Part shown: positions 8,934 to 18,875 of the stretch, piece by piece
How positions within the stretch are numbered: the stretch's first letter is position 1
Layout of the letters: every line of letters begins with the position of its first letter
Translations under genes and position numbers: made by a program
The notes under the pieces: generated by a model
The model's database searches: none
What the model was told of the DNA's origin: nothing
The model's input: the letters and a program-made list of their open reading frames with translations, nothing else
Assembly (NCBI GenBank): GCA_021927905.1
Contig: BLLK01000047.1
Coordinates: 434,001-498,000, forward strand
Source: Chaetoceros tenuissimus
Lineage: Eukaryota > Bacillariophyta > Thalassiosirophyceae > Chaetocerotales > Chaetocerotaceae
Reading direction: 5' to 3'
DNA length: 64,000 nt

Positions 8934-9608
8934 CTTGAGATGTAGAAGCTCTGTATTCTTCTTTTCAGTTGATTGCAGATATAATATCTCTCCTCTGACA
9001 AGTTACGTGCCTATGAAAGATCAGTATACAATTGCAAAAGATCAGGTAATACGTATATGCAATAGATGCAATTGAGAATGTTTTGATGTTTGGTGGTGGA
9101 TGGTGGAAAAGATGCGGCTGATCTTCGTCGAAGCTGAGTGCGTTTGGTACATAGCCGCGAAAAATATCTCCGGCTATTTTGGCTATCGCTTGATTTTGGT
9201 TTGATTAACATGATGAAGGCAGCATTCATTCACTATTTATTCATAATGATTCATATTTAAACAACTTGTTTTAGAGTCTCTATGAATTGGTTGCTTTTTA
9301 CTGCATATTCATATGGTACAATCATTGGAAAAGATAGCTTCCAAAAAAAAGATATTATTTTTGGGTTGAGATTGACTCTTGTCTATCAGAGTCAAATAGC
9401 TGCTCGAGTTTCGCTAAGAAAATCTTGATCTGAAGATCTGCAGACCAGACTTCACTGCAATGCAAGCTACAAAATGTCTACTGCAAACTGCAAAATGAAA
9501 ATGGCATCAAACACACAACACAAAACTGAAAAGTGAAAAGTGATAAAAATAACATAGGTGCAATAGCGAATGTTCATTTCATATATTTCCTCATAATAAA
9601 AGGATAAT
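8934..9608. other. Divergent intergenic, no gene seen
   Basis: About 675 bp between the start of ThiO (minus) and the start of the sulfatase (plus), so both upstream regions lie here. A perfect 8-bp inverted repeat, TTGACTCT at 9372-9379 and AGAGTCAA at 9388-9395, has an 8-nt loop. Short A-rich repeats around 9470-9545 precede the sulfatase. No coding frame is convincing. Confidence 0.5.
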
Positions 9609-11381
9609 ATGCGGCAGTCTGAAGATAGAGGTCGTGGTTCCTTTGCACATGTCTTTTTGTTGTTGGGACTATGCAGTACTCTCATAATTTTTGCCGTACA
9701 TTCGAACATTAATCTGGTACGCATAGATTTACAAAGCTATTCGATATCTTTTGGGGATGGTCTCGCAAAGGATTCAAATGATGATGATGTAGTTGCAGAT
9801 ATGAACAAAGCTATCAGAAAACATGAAAAGGATGCGAATGTTCAATCCGAAGAAGAAGAAGAAGACGATGACAATGTCAAGACTGCTGCTGATGCACAAG
9901 AGATAATCTCGGAAGGAAAAACTAATGATGAAGATGATGATACAGACAATGTTGATTCAGAGCACAGAAAAATGAACGTTTTACTGTTATATCCAGATGA
10001 TTGGCGATGGGATGAACTCGGCGCAGAGAATCCCCTCATCAAGACGCCATTCTTGGACAGTTTGGCAAAGAAAGGAATGAGATTTCGTCAGAATGCAGTC
10101 ACTACTGCAATTTGTTGGCAATCGAGAGCGACTCTATTTTCAGGCCAATGGGCATCTAGGCATCAAAGTATCAAATTGAAATGTCCACACTTTACCAAAG
10201 GCGAGAAGTGGAATCAGACTTGGTCTCAGATGTTGAGAAATGATGGTTATTTCACAGGGCATATAGGCAAATGGCAGTATTGGAATAATGACCTGAAACA
10301 AAGGTTTGATTACCATGATGGCTTTGAAGGTCGTCATTGGTACACTCGTAACAAGCAACTATACACCGGAGATGAATTGGCAAAACTTAGTGCCATTGAA
10401 TTTTTAAAGAAGAGACCAAAGGATAAAAACTTTGCATTGTCCATCGCTTTCTATCCGCCAAAACCTGTAGGTTCCGATAGGGAACCAGGTAAACAATGGA
10501 TGCCAAAAAATGAAACAAGAGCCATGTATGACAATGTGACGATCCCTGAACCATATCAAAATATGACTCACACAGAAGCCTACAAGCTTTTGCCAAAGTA
10601 CCTTCGAAGTACAAGAACTGCAGGTGAAAAACGATGGTATGAAAGGTATCGTACATCTGAACATTATCAAGAAGCAATGAAGAATATATATGCTCTAATC
10701 AGTCAAGTCGATGAATCAAGTAAAGGAATTGTGGAAGAAATTGAAAAGCATGGTTTACTGAATAATACTCTAATAGTTGTGTCAGCTGACAACGGTATGT
10801 TTCATGGTGCACACGGATTGGCAGGCAAGTGGTATCCGTACCAAGAAAGTATTCGTGTTCCATTGATTATATACGATCCAAGAATGCCAAAGGATAAAAT
10901 TGGAGTGGTTGATGATGAGCATTTTACTCTGAGTGTAGACTTGGCAGAAACATTCCTAGGTGCGGCTGGTTTAAAACCGCATCCTCGAATGCAAGGAAGA
11001 GATATTTCTGATTTATATTTACCAAAACTCAAGGACGGCAAAACATCATTGGAGCGCAAACCGTGGCGAGATGAATTCTTTTATGAGTTTGACATTTTGG
11101 ACGAAGGTTTTATACCTGCCAGTAACGCATTGGTGAGGAGGAAGCACAAATTTATCCACTGGGTAAACAAGAAGAAATATCAACTATTTGATATGGAAAA
11201 GGATCCTTTGGAATTGCATGATGTCATTGATGACCCAGACTACAAAGAGATTGTGGACGAGATGAAACAGAAACTGGAAGAAATAAAGAAAGAGATGCAA
11301 GAACCAAAACTGGAGTGTGCTGCTCAAAACTTTAATTTCATTCAACCCAAGGAAGAGGATGATAAGAAAGAAAAAAAGTGA
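9609..11381 (+). CDS. Membrane-anchored sulfatase (type I, formylglycine-dependent)
   Basis: A single exon of 590 residues. A signal anchor (HVFLLLGLCSTLIIFAVHS) is followed by an acidic low-complexity stem, so it is probably a type II protein of the secretory pathway or cell surface. The sulfatase domain starts near residue 122 (MNVLLLYPDDWRWDELG, metal-binding Asp pair). The signature at Cys169 reads CWQSRATLFSG. Cys and Arg are kept, but the usual C-x-P-S-R proline is Gln; C-x-x-S-R variants are known in bacterial relatives. Later motifs (TGHIGKWQYW, VSADNGMFHGAHGLAGKW) are the conserved GK-W and DNG/HG-K elements. Likely substrates are sulfated polysaccharides or choline sulfate, which the sequence cannot decide. 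A basic, Lys/Glu-rich tail ends the protein. Confidence 0.85.
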   Translation: MRQSEDRGRGSFAHVFLLLGLCSTLIIFAVHSNINLVRIDLQSYSISFGDGLAKDSNDDDVVADMNKAIRKHEKDANVQSEEEEEDDDNVKTAADAQEIISEGKTNDEDDDTDNVDSEHRKMNVLLLYPDDWRWDELGAENPLIKTPFLDSLAKKGMRFRQNAVTTAICWQSRATLFSGQWASRHQSIKLKCPHFTKGEKWNQTWSQMLRNDGYFTGHIGKWQYWNNDLKQRFDYHDGFEGRHWYTRNKQLYTGDELAKLSAIEFLKKRPKDKNFALSIAFYPPKPVGSDREPGKQWMPKNETRAMYDNVTIPEPYQNMTHTEAYKLLPKYLRSTRTAGEKRWYERYRTSEHYQEAMKNIYALISQVDESSKGIVEEIEKHGLLNNTLIVVSADNGMFHGAHGLAGKWYPYQESIRVPLIIYDPRMPKDKIGVVDDEHFTLSVDLAETFLGAAGLKPHPRMQGRDISDLYLPKLKDGKTSLERKPWRDEFFYEFDILDEGFIPASNALVRRKHKFIHWVNKKKYQLFDMEKDPLELHDVIDDPDYKEIVDEMKQKLEEIKKEMQEPKLECAAQNFNFIQPKEEDDKKEKK

Positions 11382-11660
11382 AGTTAATTATTTGTAAAAT
11401 TTATATGTTTTAAAAACATCCTACTGCTTATCTAGCCATTAGAGACTTCCTTTTGCCTAGCCACATACATAGCGTCATTGTGTTTGAAACGAACAGCATC
11501 ATCAATCATCAAAGATCAAAGTTCATCACAATCACATGATTTAAAGATTGAAACAAATATGCACTAGACTATACCTTACTCAATTCTCATCATTGCATTT
11601 AGTATAGAAATAGAAGAATTCAAAAGGAAAGTTCTCATTGACCATTGCATTTGAGCGATC

Positions 11661-13622
11661 ATGGCTAGCAGAACCAGCAAACAGGCAGTTGTCTACATTT
11701 TGGATGCTTCACCTTCCATGAATGAACCTTACAAAAATGCAGGAAATGATTCTACTTCCAATAAAGAAACCAATAAACAAACGAAATTAGAAGCCGCCAA
11801 AGAAGCAATCACAGGACTAGTTACTGAACTCATGCTGGAATCTAAAACCAATGAGTGTAGTATCATTGTACTCAACACTGAGAAAACCAATCATCATTTG
11901 CATTCTGATGATGACAAAGAGGTACAAGATGCACTCGATGAAGATGATGATTATGAAATCATGTTTCCAAAAATAACAGAATTGTGTCCAATTATTCGAC
12001 CTAATTTAGACTTGCTACGAGATTTACAAAAAGTTTCTGTAGTAGCCAATGAGCGAGATTCTTTGGATGAAGATGAGAGTCGGCAGGGAGGTTTCTGTGA
12101 TGGTATCTTATTAGCTGCGTCTTCCATGAGAAAAAAGACGGCTGGGAAAAAGTTTGCTAGGAAAATAATACTTTTTACAGATGCTGAGCGACAAGTTGAT
12201 ATTCATTTTGATTTGTTAGATGATGCCATTGAAGATCTACGTGATATGAATTGTACAATGACTGTAATCGGACTAGACTTTGAACGAAGTGCAGAGTTTG
12301 ACGAAGCCGCTGCTATTGAGGCTGGGGAACAGAACGAAGATCAACAGGAAGGAGGTGATCCAAAGCATCGTAGAGATTCTGACGACACGACAGTAGAGGA
12401 AGGAGAAACGAATATTGAACAAGATCAAGAAGATACAAATACAAATGACATCGACATGGATGAACGACCAGATTCGCCATCGGATGAACAAGTTAGAGCA
12501 GAACGAGTCAAAGATGACAATGAAATGTTTCTGATTAGTTTCACAAAATACACTGGGGGAGAAGTTCACGCAGCTTCAGATATCCAACAAATGTTGACAG
12601 AGTCCATGGGGAAGAGACTCACCAAGTCAACTCTCAACAAAATTGAGTTTCATATTGCACCTGGCATTGCTGTCAATGCCAGAATGTCCATCGCGACATC
12701 AAGGCAAAACGTGCCATCACTCAAAAAGCATGCAGTCTCATTTGATGCAGAAGGAAACTCCATCAGAAATATGTTTGGAGAGATTATAGGGGAACCAATC
12801 GTTCAAGATACTTCTCATTGGGATGTTGATAAGGAAGATATTGAAGTATTTCTAATAGACAGAGCTGACGCATATGCTTATGGTAGTGATTTGATCCCGA
12901 TTGGAAAATTGGATTTAGAAGGGCTCAAGCAAAGATCGCCGCCAAAAGTTTCAATCATTGGGTATGTGAGTACCAGTCGAATTCCAATATCTGCTTGGAT
13001 AGGACCGATGCGACTTCTTTCAGGACCAGGTGCAAAAGCCGGCACTGCAATATCAGCATTGGCACAGGCTCTTGAAAAGACAAATCAATTTGCAATAGTA
13101 AGATATATCAAACAAACAGATGCAGATCCAGAAATGGGCATTTTATCTCCGTATACCCCCAAAAGTGACGATGATGAAGAGGAATCAAAATCCAAACCAA
13201 AGTATCTTTCTTACACCAAGATACCATTTGCAGATGATGTAGAAAGTCTACTTATGCTCCCACTCGTCAATGATATATCAGGAGAGAAAGGACAAAAGGC
13301 ATGTGATGAACTCATTGATGCCTTCATGCTCCCAGATGATGCACTCGTTTCTTCCAAAATTCCAAATCCCGCCATTCGAACTTTTCGAAAGACCATGATC
13401 AAAAGAGCACTAGATCGTGACTTCAAGGGTATTGTGGGTGGACGAGATGAGATTGATGAAGGATGCGATGTCATCTCTACACCCCAGAATATATTGAAGA
13501 AAGGTAAAGATGCATGTGAAAGATTTCGTAGGGCTTTCCCTCTCGAAGTTGTTGAACAAACAACCAAGAAAGGAAGAGCAAAAAAGAAATTTCTTCTTAG
13601 TGATTCTCAGAACTCTATTTGA
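11661..13622 (+). CDS. XRCC5: Ku80 (Ku70/Ku80 heterodimer subunit)
   Basis: A single exon of 653 residues. An N-terminal von Willebrand A-type domain begins VVYILDASPSM (residues 11-20). The region near residues 220-285 is an acidic insertion or linker rich in Asp, Glu and Asn. The Ku beta-barrel follows, with AYAYGSDLIPIG, VSIIGYVSTSRIP and FAIVRYIKQ, which match Ku80 more than Ku70. The C-terminal arm ends at KKKFLLSDSQNSI, without the acidic DNA-PKcs-binding tail known from animals. Role: binding of DNA double-strand ends in non-homologous end joining, and telomere maintenance, in the nucleus. The region between this gene and the sulfatase upstream (279 bp) is short. Confidence 0.88.
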   Translation: MASRTSKQAVVYILDASPSMNEPYKNAGNDSTSNKETNKQTKLEAAKEAITGLVTELMLESKTNECSIIVLNTEKTNHHLHSDDDKEVQDALDEDDDYEIMFPKITELCPIIRPNLDLLRDLQKVSVVANERDSLDEDESRQGGFCDGILLAASSMRKKTAGKKFARKIILFTDAERQVDIHFDLLDDAIEDLRDMNCTMTVIGLDFERSAEFDEAAAIEAGEQNEDQQEGGDPKHRRDSDDTTVEEGETNIEQDQEDTNTNDIDMDERPDSPSDEQVRAERVKDDNEMFLISFTKYTGGEVHAASDIQQMLTESMGKRLTKSTLNKIEFHIAPGIAVNARMSIATSRQNVPSLKKHAVSFDAEGNSIRNMFGEIIGEPIVQDTSHWDVDKEDIEVFLIDRADAYAYGSDLIPIGKLDLEGLKQRSPPKVSIIGYVSTSRIPISAWIGPMRLLSGPGAKAGTAISALAQALEKTNQFAIVRYIKQTDADPEMGILSPYTPKSDDDEEESKSKPKYLSYTKIPFADDVESLLMLPLVNDISGEKGQKACDELIDAFMLPDDALVSSKIPNPAIRTFRKTMIKRALDRDFKGIVGGRDEIDEGCDVISTPQNILKKGKDACERFRRAFPLEVVEQTTKKGRAKKKFLLSDSQNSI

Positions 13623-13988
13623 TGATAAGGTACAATCAAGTGCTTGGCAAAAATTACATTATCATTGTAAAAATAAGCTGTACGTTATGAATAAAAGCAT
13701 CTTTTATTACTACTATGTCATTTTCATATTTTTATTGAAAATTGGATCCGAAACGGTCAAAACCGCTTTGTTTTCCACAGGTTTTGAGTCCCTTTTCGCC
13801 AAAATTTTTGGGGAAAAAGCTCTCCCTGATCCCTGTGATCTCTTGATCTTTTTGTATGTTCATGTGTTTGTCTAAACCTCTTGCCTATTCTCAAGTCCAA
13901 GTTCAGAGTATTTTCATAGGATAAGATAATTATTTGAATCTCTATATCACTATTTGTGTTCGGTTGAAAATTGCAAGGGATTTACAGA
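13623..13988. other. Intergenic, no gene seen
   Basis: About 365 bp between Ku80 and VPS33 on the same strand. It contains the Ku80 3' UTR and VPS33 upstream region. An open frame across part of it is a continuation of an out-of-frame reading and has no domain. Confidence 0.5.
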
Positions 13989-16310
13989 ATGGCAGCCAAC
14001 AATGCACAACTCGAATCATCAAGTACACAAGAAGGACCTGTACCAAATCTTATTTCAACCCTACGAAGTGACAACAAAGATCAGCTCGTTTCTTTATTGA
14101 CATTGGACCCTCTTTCAAATTCTTTATCATTCACATATCAAGGTGAAGATGATGATGTCAATCTACCAGTGGCACATAAGACTCGTCTGGTGTTTGCTAC
14201 TGAAAATTTACGTTCATTGTTGACTTATCATACTTTGGCAGATGAGACTGTTAAATCACAAGCAAATATGAAGAAGGCACAGGGTCAGAGACGAGGAAGA
14301 AGTACGCTATCATCGGAAGAAGAGTCGTTAGGCATTGTGAGAAATAATCCATATGGAATAGTAGGCACAAGAATACTTTTTCCCAATCCACGTGATGACC
14401 AAGATCGACATGCAAGCGATGTTAGCAATGATACTATTGGACTTATGGGAACTGGAAGTGGGACTGAAGCAGTATACAATCCCACCTCTTCTCGATCCAT
14501 GTTTTCGAATGATGATGCAAGAGATGAGACAGATGGTGCGAACGTGGTTGTTTACTTTATATATCCAAAGATTTCACATATTCAGGCTGTATCCAAGGCT
14601 ATTCGCGCTTCGTCTCATGGAGAGGCCTTTTCAAGAATTACCAAGCATAGAATTGTATTTTTACCACGTATTACTTCCCTTTCGAAGCGCATTCTCATGG
14701 ATGAGAAAATTACAAAGCGAAAAGATGTCGCTGTACATGCGTTGGATATCAACGTGATACCGATTGAAAATGATGTATTGACTTGTTTGGAAATGGATGC
14801 AACCATGGCTGATTGTTATGTACATAGTACACCATCGGAACCAATCACTCATGTTGCACAAAGTCTACGAAAGGTACAAGATGTTTGTGGAACTATTCCA
14901 AGAATACAAAGCTATGGTAAAGCGGGAGAGATGGTCTTGGACAGAATGATGGCTCTTAGGTTAGAAGAATATGATCCGTACGACATTGATGCGCAAGAGC
15001 AAGATGAGCAAGAAACAAATCCAGAAATTAAAGCTGCAATTATCTTGGACAGAATGATAGATTGTGTGACGCCTCTAGTTACTCCTCTTACCTATGAAGG
15101 CCTTTTAGATGATTTGATCAACATCGATGCAGGGTGAGTAAAACTATGGTTTTCAAACTTATTTTTCATTCATAGATTTTCTCATTTGTGGTGTTACCAT
15201 GAATCAATTAGAATCATCAAAATAGAAACAAATATTCTAAGCCCACCAGAAGAAGCTAGTGAACCTTCGGGTGCTGTGAATTCAAGTAATAGTGCAGATG
15301 TCGAAAGACCGAAGTACATGCATCTACCTTTGAATGATTTGGATAAGTTGTATGTTGAAGTAAGAGATCAACACGTCGAAAAGTTTGGATCGTTTTTGCA
15401 ACAACAAGCTCTAGCTTTGAAAGCTAGTCATACGAACTTTTCGGACAAGAACAAAGATCTTTCTGAGATTCATCAGTTTGTAAAGCAGATTCCAATCTTT
15501 ACCAAAAACTTGAAGTCGTTAACAAACCACATTAATCTTGCGGAATTGGTAAAAAGGAACTCTGAACAAACAGAATTTCGTCAAAGATGGGAAACTGAAC
15601 GATCAATGATTGAATCTGAAACATGCTATGACACAATTGAGGATCTAATTGCTAGTCAATATCCTCCATTCCGATTGCTCAGACTTTTGTGTTTACAGTC
15701 ATTGACAAATGGAGGAATCAAGACCAGCAGATATGATTTATTAAAGCGAGAGGTGGTACAAACATACGGTTACGAATATCTATTTTTACTGCAAAATCTG
15801 GAAAAGATGGGCATGCTGAAAAAGCGTGAAACTTTCTTTGATACTACATCATCTTTTGCAACGATCCGCAAGCAACTTGCTTTGATTCAAGCAGATGTTG
15901 ATCCTTCGGATCCAGACGATATTTCTTACGTATCTAGTGGTTATGCTCCGATATCGGTAAGGATTGTGCAAACGGCAGTGAAGGGTTGGAGCGGAAAGGA
16001 AGATGTCTTGCGGGAACTACCAGGAAGAGGAGTAGATATCATACAACGATCGCCTCCTGAAGATTTCTTAACAGCTGTAAGACAAAAATCAGGATCAACA
16101 CTAGATGTATGGGCAACGCAATCAGTTGAAAAGGAAATCACGAGAATTGAAGATAAACCAGTTCTCTTGGTATATTATGTAGGCGGAGTTTCCTATGCCG
16201 AGATTGCTAGTTTCCGATTCCTCAGTAGAAGAATGAATTTTCCGTATCAAGTTGTTATCTGTACGACCAAGATCATCAATGGAAGTTCCTTTATTCGTTC
16301 TTTAAAATAG
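13989..16310 (+). CDS. VPS33: VPS33, Sec1/Munc18 protein of HOPS/CORVET
   Basis: Exons 13989-15133 and 15212-16310 join through a 78-nt GT-AG intron (GG|A completes a Gly codon), giving 747 residues. The signature AAIILDRMIDCVTPLVTPLT just before the intron is the VPS33 form of the Sec1 motif (LIDR-D--TPL-TQLTYEG). Further Sec1-family features are the N-terminal VFATENLRSLLTYH region and the C-terminal LLVYYVGGVSYAEIASFRFL strand-helix. It is longer than the usual 600 residues because of polar insertions in the N-terminal third. Role: SNARE chaperone in tethering and fusion at endosomes and vacuole. The first ATG of the frame lies at 13989; upstream only a TTG is available. Confidence 0.88.
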
Positions 16311-16370
16311 TTTTCCCCATTATGAATTATTTATTTTAAACTAGTATTTTTTGAGATCAACAACAGATTC

Positions 16371-17081
16371 CTATAACAGCGCATTATTGTTGGACGATTT
16401 CTTTCTATTCTGTTTTGATCGAGCTGCTTTTGCTGCATTTACTTGCTGTGATGTCTTTTTCATTGCTTTATGATGCTCTACTTCCAATGCCCGGCCAATT
16501 CCAGGCCTCAATTTCATAGTCTGCAATTCTTGTTCTGTATACTCATCATCGTCATCTTCTGCACAGACTACGGTAGGAATTTCATTCAACCTACAGTGAT
16601 AAAGATTGTACATGAGTTTGAAGATACAGTCCAGTGTGTTGATGCATAGCCGACAAAAATTCGCAAAGTTTCCTTCTGGATAATATTCAAATTGATGTGC
16701 AGTAATCAGCATTGCTATGCAAAATGTTGTAAAGTTCAGCAAGATTACCCAGGTTATTGGCAAATGCAATGCATCCGCATGTGCTTTGAAGCTATCTCGG
16801 TAGTTGTTGTAATGTGAAGACTTCCCATACGTCCGCTGCGTCGATGATGGATATGAATCATAACTATTTGAATAGGACGGAGTTGAATACGAAGAAGAAC
16901 TGATACTTCCGCGACCACCATAAGAACTTGAGCCATAGGAGCTTGAGCCATAGGAACTTGATGATGACCCATATGACCCCACGTCTGCTGTATCTCCTGG
17001 TCTCCTCAGATACCGCTGCTGTGATTCGCACTTCACCAGGCTTAAGGCTAGTAGAAGGAGCATTGTTTGTATAGATTTCAT
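16371..17081 (-). CDS. Secreted or membrane protein with RXL motif and Gly/Ser/Tyr-rich repeats
   Basis: The ATG at 17081 gives 236 residues. A clear signal peptide (TMLLLLALSLVKCES) is followed at once by QQRYLRR, an RXL-type site like the one cleaved in diatom silaffins, cingulins and silicanins. Next comes a low-complexity stretch of tandem SYGSS-type units and then Tyr/Ser-rich sequence. A transmembrane helix (ITWVILLNFTTFCIAMLI) precedes a Cys-rich segment (FCRLCINTLDCIFKLMYNLY), an acidic patch and a basic tail (AAKAARSKQNRKK). This order, lumenal GSY domain plus one membrane span plus cytosolic tail, would suit a silica-vesicle or cell-wall membrane protein, but that is inference and no homologue is recognised. 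Its stop lies 60 bp from the VPS33 stop. Confidence 0.7.
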   Translation of the reverse strand: MKSIQTMLLLLALSLVKCESQQRYLRRPGDTADVGSYGSSSSSYGSSSYGSSSYGGRGSISSSSYSTPSYSNSYDSYPSSTQRTYGKSSHYNNYRDSFKAHADALHLPITWVILLNFTTFCIAMLITAHQFEYYPEGNFANFCRLCINTLDCIFKLMYNLYHCRLNEIPTVVCAEDDDDEYTEQELQTMKLRPGIGRALEVEHHKAMKKTSQQVNAAKAARSKQNRKKSSNNNALL

Positions 17082-17269
17082 ATTTGATTGCACTTTTTAT
17101 TTATTAAGTTGATAAAAAGGTTTAAACATACAGTATTTGAAAGAGAGATTGACCGTGAGAACAATGTCATCGTATTGAGATAATCCGATGATTACGTCAT
17201 GTATCTTGTTTTTTGAAATTTTAGCTGTCAAGAAACTCTTTGTCATTGTTTTTCTTTTTCAATTTTTAT

Positions 17270-18442
17270 TTACAATCGCGAAACATAAATAGTTTGACTA
17301 CCAGGTCTCCAGCCAATAGGAAGATTCTTTGCAACTAAACCGCACTGCTCATCTTCACTTGAACAGTTTGCATGCTCTTTGCCTTCTTTCTTTGCAGCTT
17401 CATGCATTACAGAGTTTGCCACTCTAATCATTGCACCATTCATTTCTTCATAGAGAGGAGATCCTTGCCACAAATCTTGCGCTGCAAATTCTTCCATAGG
17501 CATCCATTTAATTTCTGCAATCTCTTCCTCTTGAGGAATGAGAGGAACATCCTCGCCATTCTTCAAGCCAGACTTGTATTTTGGAGCTAAATCAAGTAGG
17601 CATACGAAAAACATGTCAGATTGGTTGAATATACCACCATGAGCTTGGCGCATACAAATGATGCGATCGAATTCCACATCCAACCCAGTTTCCTCTTTTG
17701 CTTCTCGGATAGCGGCTTCAACTATATCTTCACCTGGATCTGTCAATCCTGTTGGCATTTTCCACAGTTTTCTCTTGGCTGCTGGCCCTGTTTTTTCTTG
17801 TACTACAAGCATTTCATGAGTTTCAGGATGCAAAATGACAGCTCCAATACCAACCTGATGAGTTGGACCATGAGGTAAACGTGATGATGTTTCTGTAGGT
17901 AACCACTGTGTCATTACAAGCAATCCATTCTTTGCATGCTGGAAATCAAACCCCAACTCTGTACATATTGGTACAATCGCACTATAATTGGATGGAATAT
18001 GAATCCAGATGCCCCTCTTTCCCTCATTCTTCCATTGTGTCAGTGATTTCTCCAAGGTGATTTTGAGTTTATCAATGCTCTTATTTTCAGACAGCTTCTC
18101 AAGATAGACTGTCACACCGTTGTACGTGTCATATTGCAAAATCTCTTCTGGAAATGAAGAATCTTCGCATAAAGTTTCGTTTTCAATCATGGACGCTGCT
18201 GTCACCACTGCAGCAGAAGTCGACAGTATTCTTGCACTATTTCCATGGATGGAAGAGTATGATGAGTCACCCCCCGAGATATTGGTGAGTATTCTCGTAG
18301 TCTGCGCTCTTTTCTGACTCCTCGCTTTCGTCCACACTTGATTTATAGCCCTTGCTCGAGTCTTTGTTTGATTCATGACAAACCCTCTGGTTAAGGTCAA
18401 AGAGGATAGCATCATTCCAATACTCGTAGACGAAATTTTCAT
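17270..18442 (-). CDS. Nudix hydrolase with pre-Nudix domain (NUDT6 / plant NUDX7-8 type)
   Basis: The ATG at 18442 gives 390 residues. An N-terminal leader (MKISSTSIGMMLSSLTLTRGF) may direct the protein to an organelle. Residues of about 100-180 form the pre-Nudix domain known from NUDT6 and plant NUDX proteins (TYNGVTVYLEKL, GIWIHIPSN, LGFDFQHAKNGLLVM). The Nudix box G-x5-E-x7-R-E-x2-E-E-x-G spans about residues 232-254 (GLTDPGED, then AIREAKEETGL), with all metal-binding Glu present. The C-terminus YVSRL is conserved-looking but unassigned. The substrate is probably a nucleoside diphosphate derivative such as NADH or ADP-ribose, as in plant relatives; this cannot be read from sequence. Confidence 0.87.
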   Translation of the reverse strand: MKISSTSIGMMLSSLTLTRGFVMNQTKTRARAINQVWTKARSQKRAQTTRILTNISGGDSSYSSIHGNSARILSTSAAVVTAASMIENETLCEDSSFPEEILQYDTYNGVTVYLEKLSENKSIDKLKITLEKSLTQWKNEGKRGIWIHIPSNYSAIVPICTELGFDFQHAKNGLLVMTQWLPTETSSRLPHGPTHQVGIGAVILHPETHEMLVVQEKTGPAAKRKLWKMPTGLTDPGEDIVEAAIREAKEETGLDVEFDRIICMRQAHGGIFNQSDMFFVCLLDLAPKYKSGLKNGEDVPLIPQEEEIAEIKWMPMEEFAAQDLWQGSPLYEEMNGAMIRVANSVMHEAAKKEGKEHANCSSEDEQCGLVAKNLPIGWRPGSQTIYVSRL

Positions 18443-18875
18443 TTGTGACAAGACCTCTTTCCTTCAATCAATTGAATGAGGAAGCTTCAGACCCTTTACA
18501 AAAGCAGAAACAAGCTTTGCATACAATGAAACAATCGAAGAAGAAAGGTTTTTTCTCTTCTGTGATGCTTGCTACTTGCTCATCGCTCATCATCATCAGT
18601 ATTTTCTCTGCTGTTGCCTGTTCCTATTGTGTTTTCCCTTAACTGGACAATAACCGTCTTTATTTCCACACTTTTCTATTTGTCCTCAAAAAACACATTC
18701 GTTGCATTTCTTCCCCGCAAGGAGGTACTGTTTAGTTAGTGTTGCATAGTATGCAATCTATATCGTGCATTTTTACTTGTTTGAGTCTAATCTATTTTAT
18801 GTCATTTTACCATAGATATGATCTTATACTAACACCCACCTTGATGCATCTGAAATAATCCTTTATTCGTCTATC
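18443..18875. other. Intergenic, no gene seen
   Basis: About 430 bp between the Nudix gene start and the stop of the next minus-strand gene. Frames here are short and without recognisable domains. The Nudix promoter should lie directly next to 18442. Confidence 0.5.

Noticed and set aside
8530-9075. 181-codon plus-strand frame
   Set aside because: Antisense to ThiO exon 1 and its upstream region; composition unlike a real protein.
13510-13875. 121-codon plus-strand frame
   Set aside because: Overlaps the end of Ku80 out of frame and continues into AT-rich intergenic DNA.
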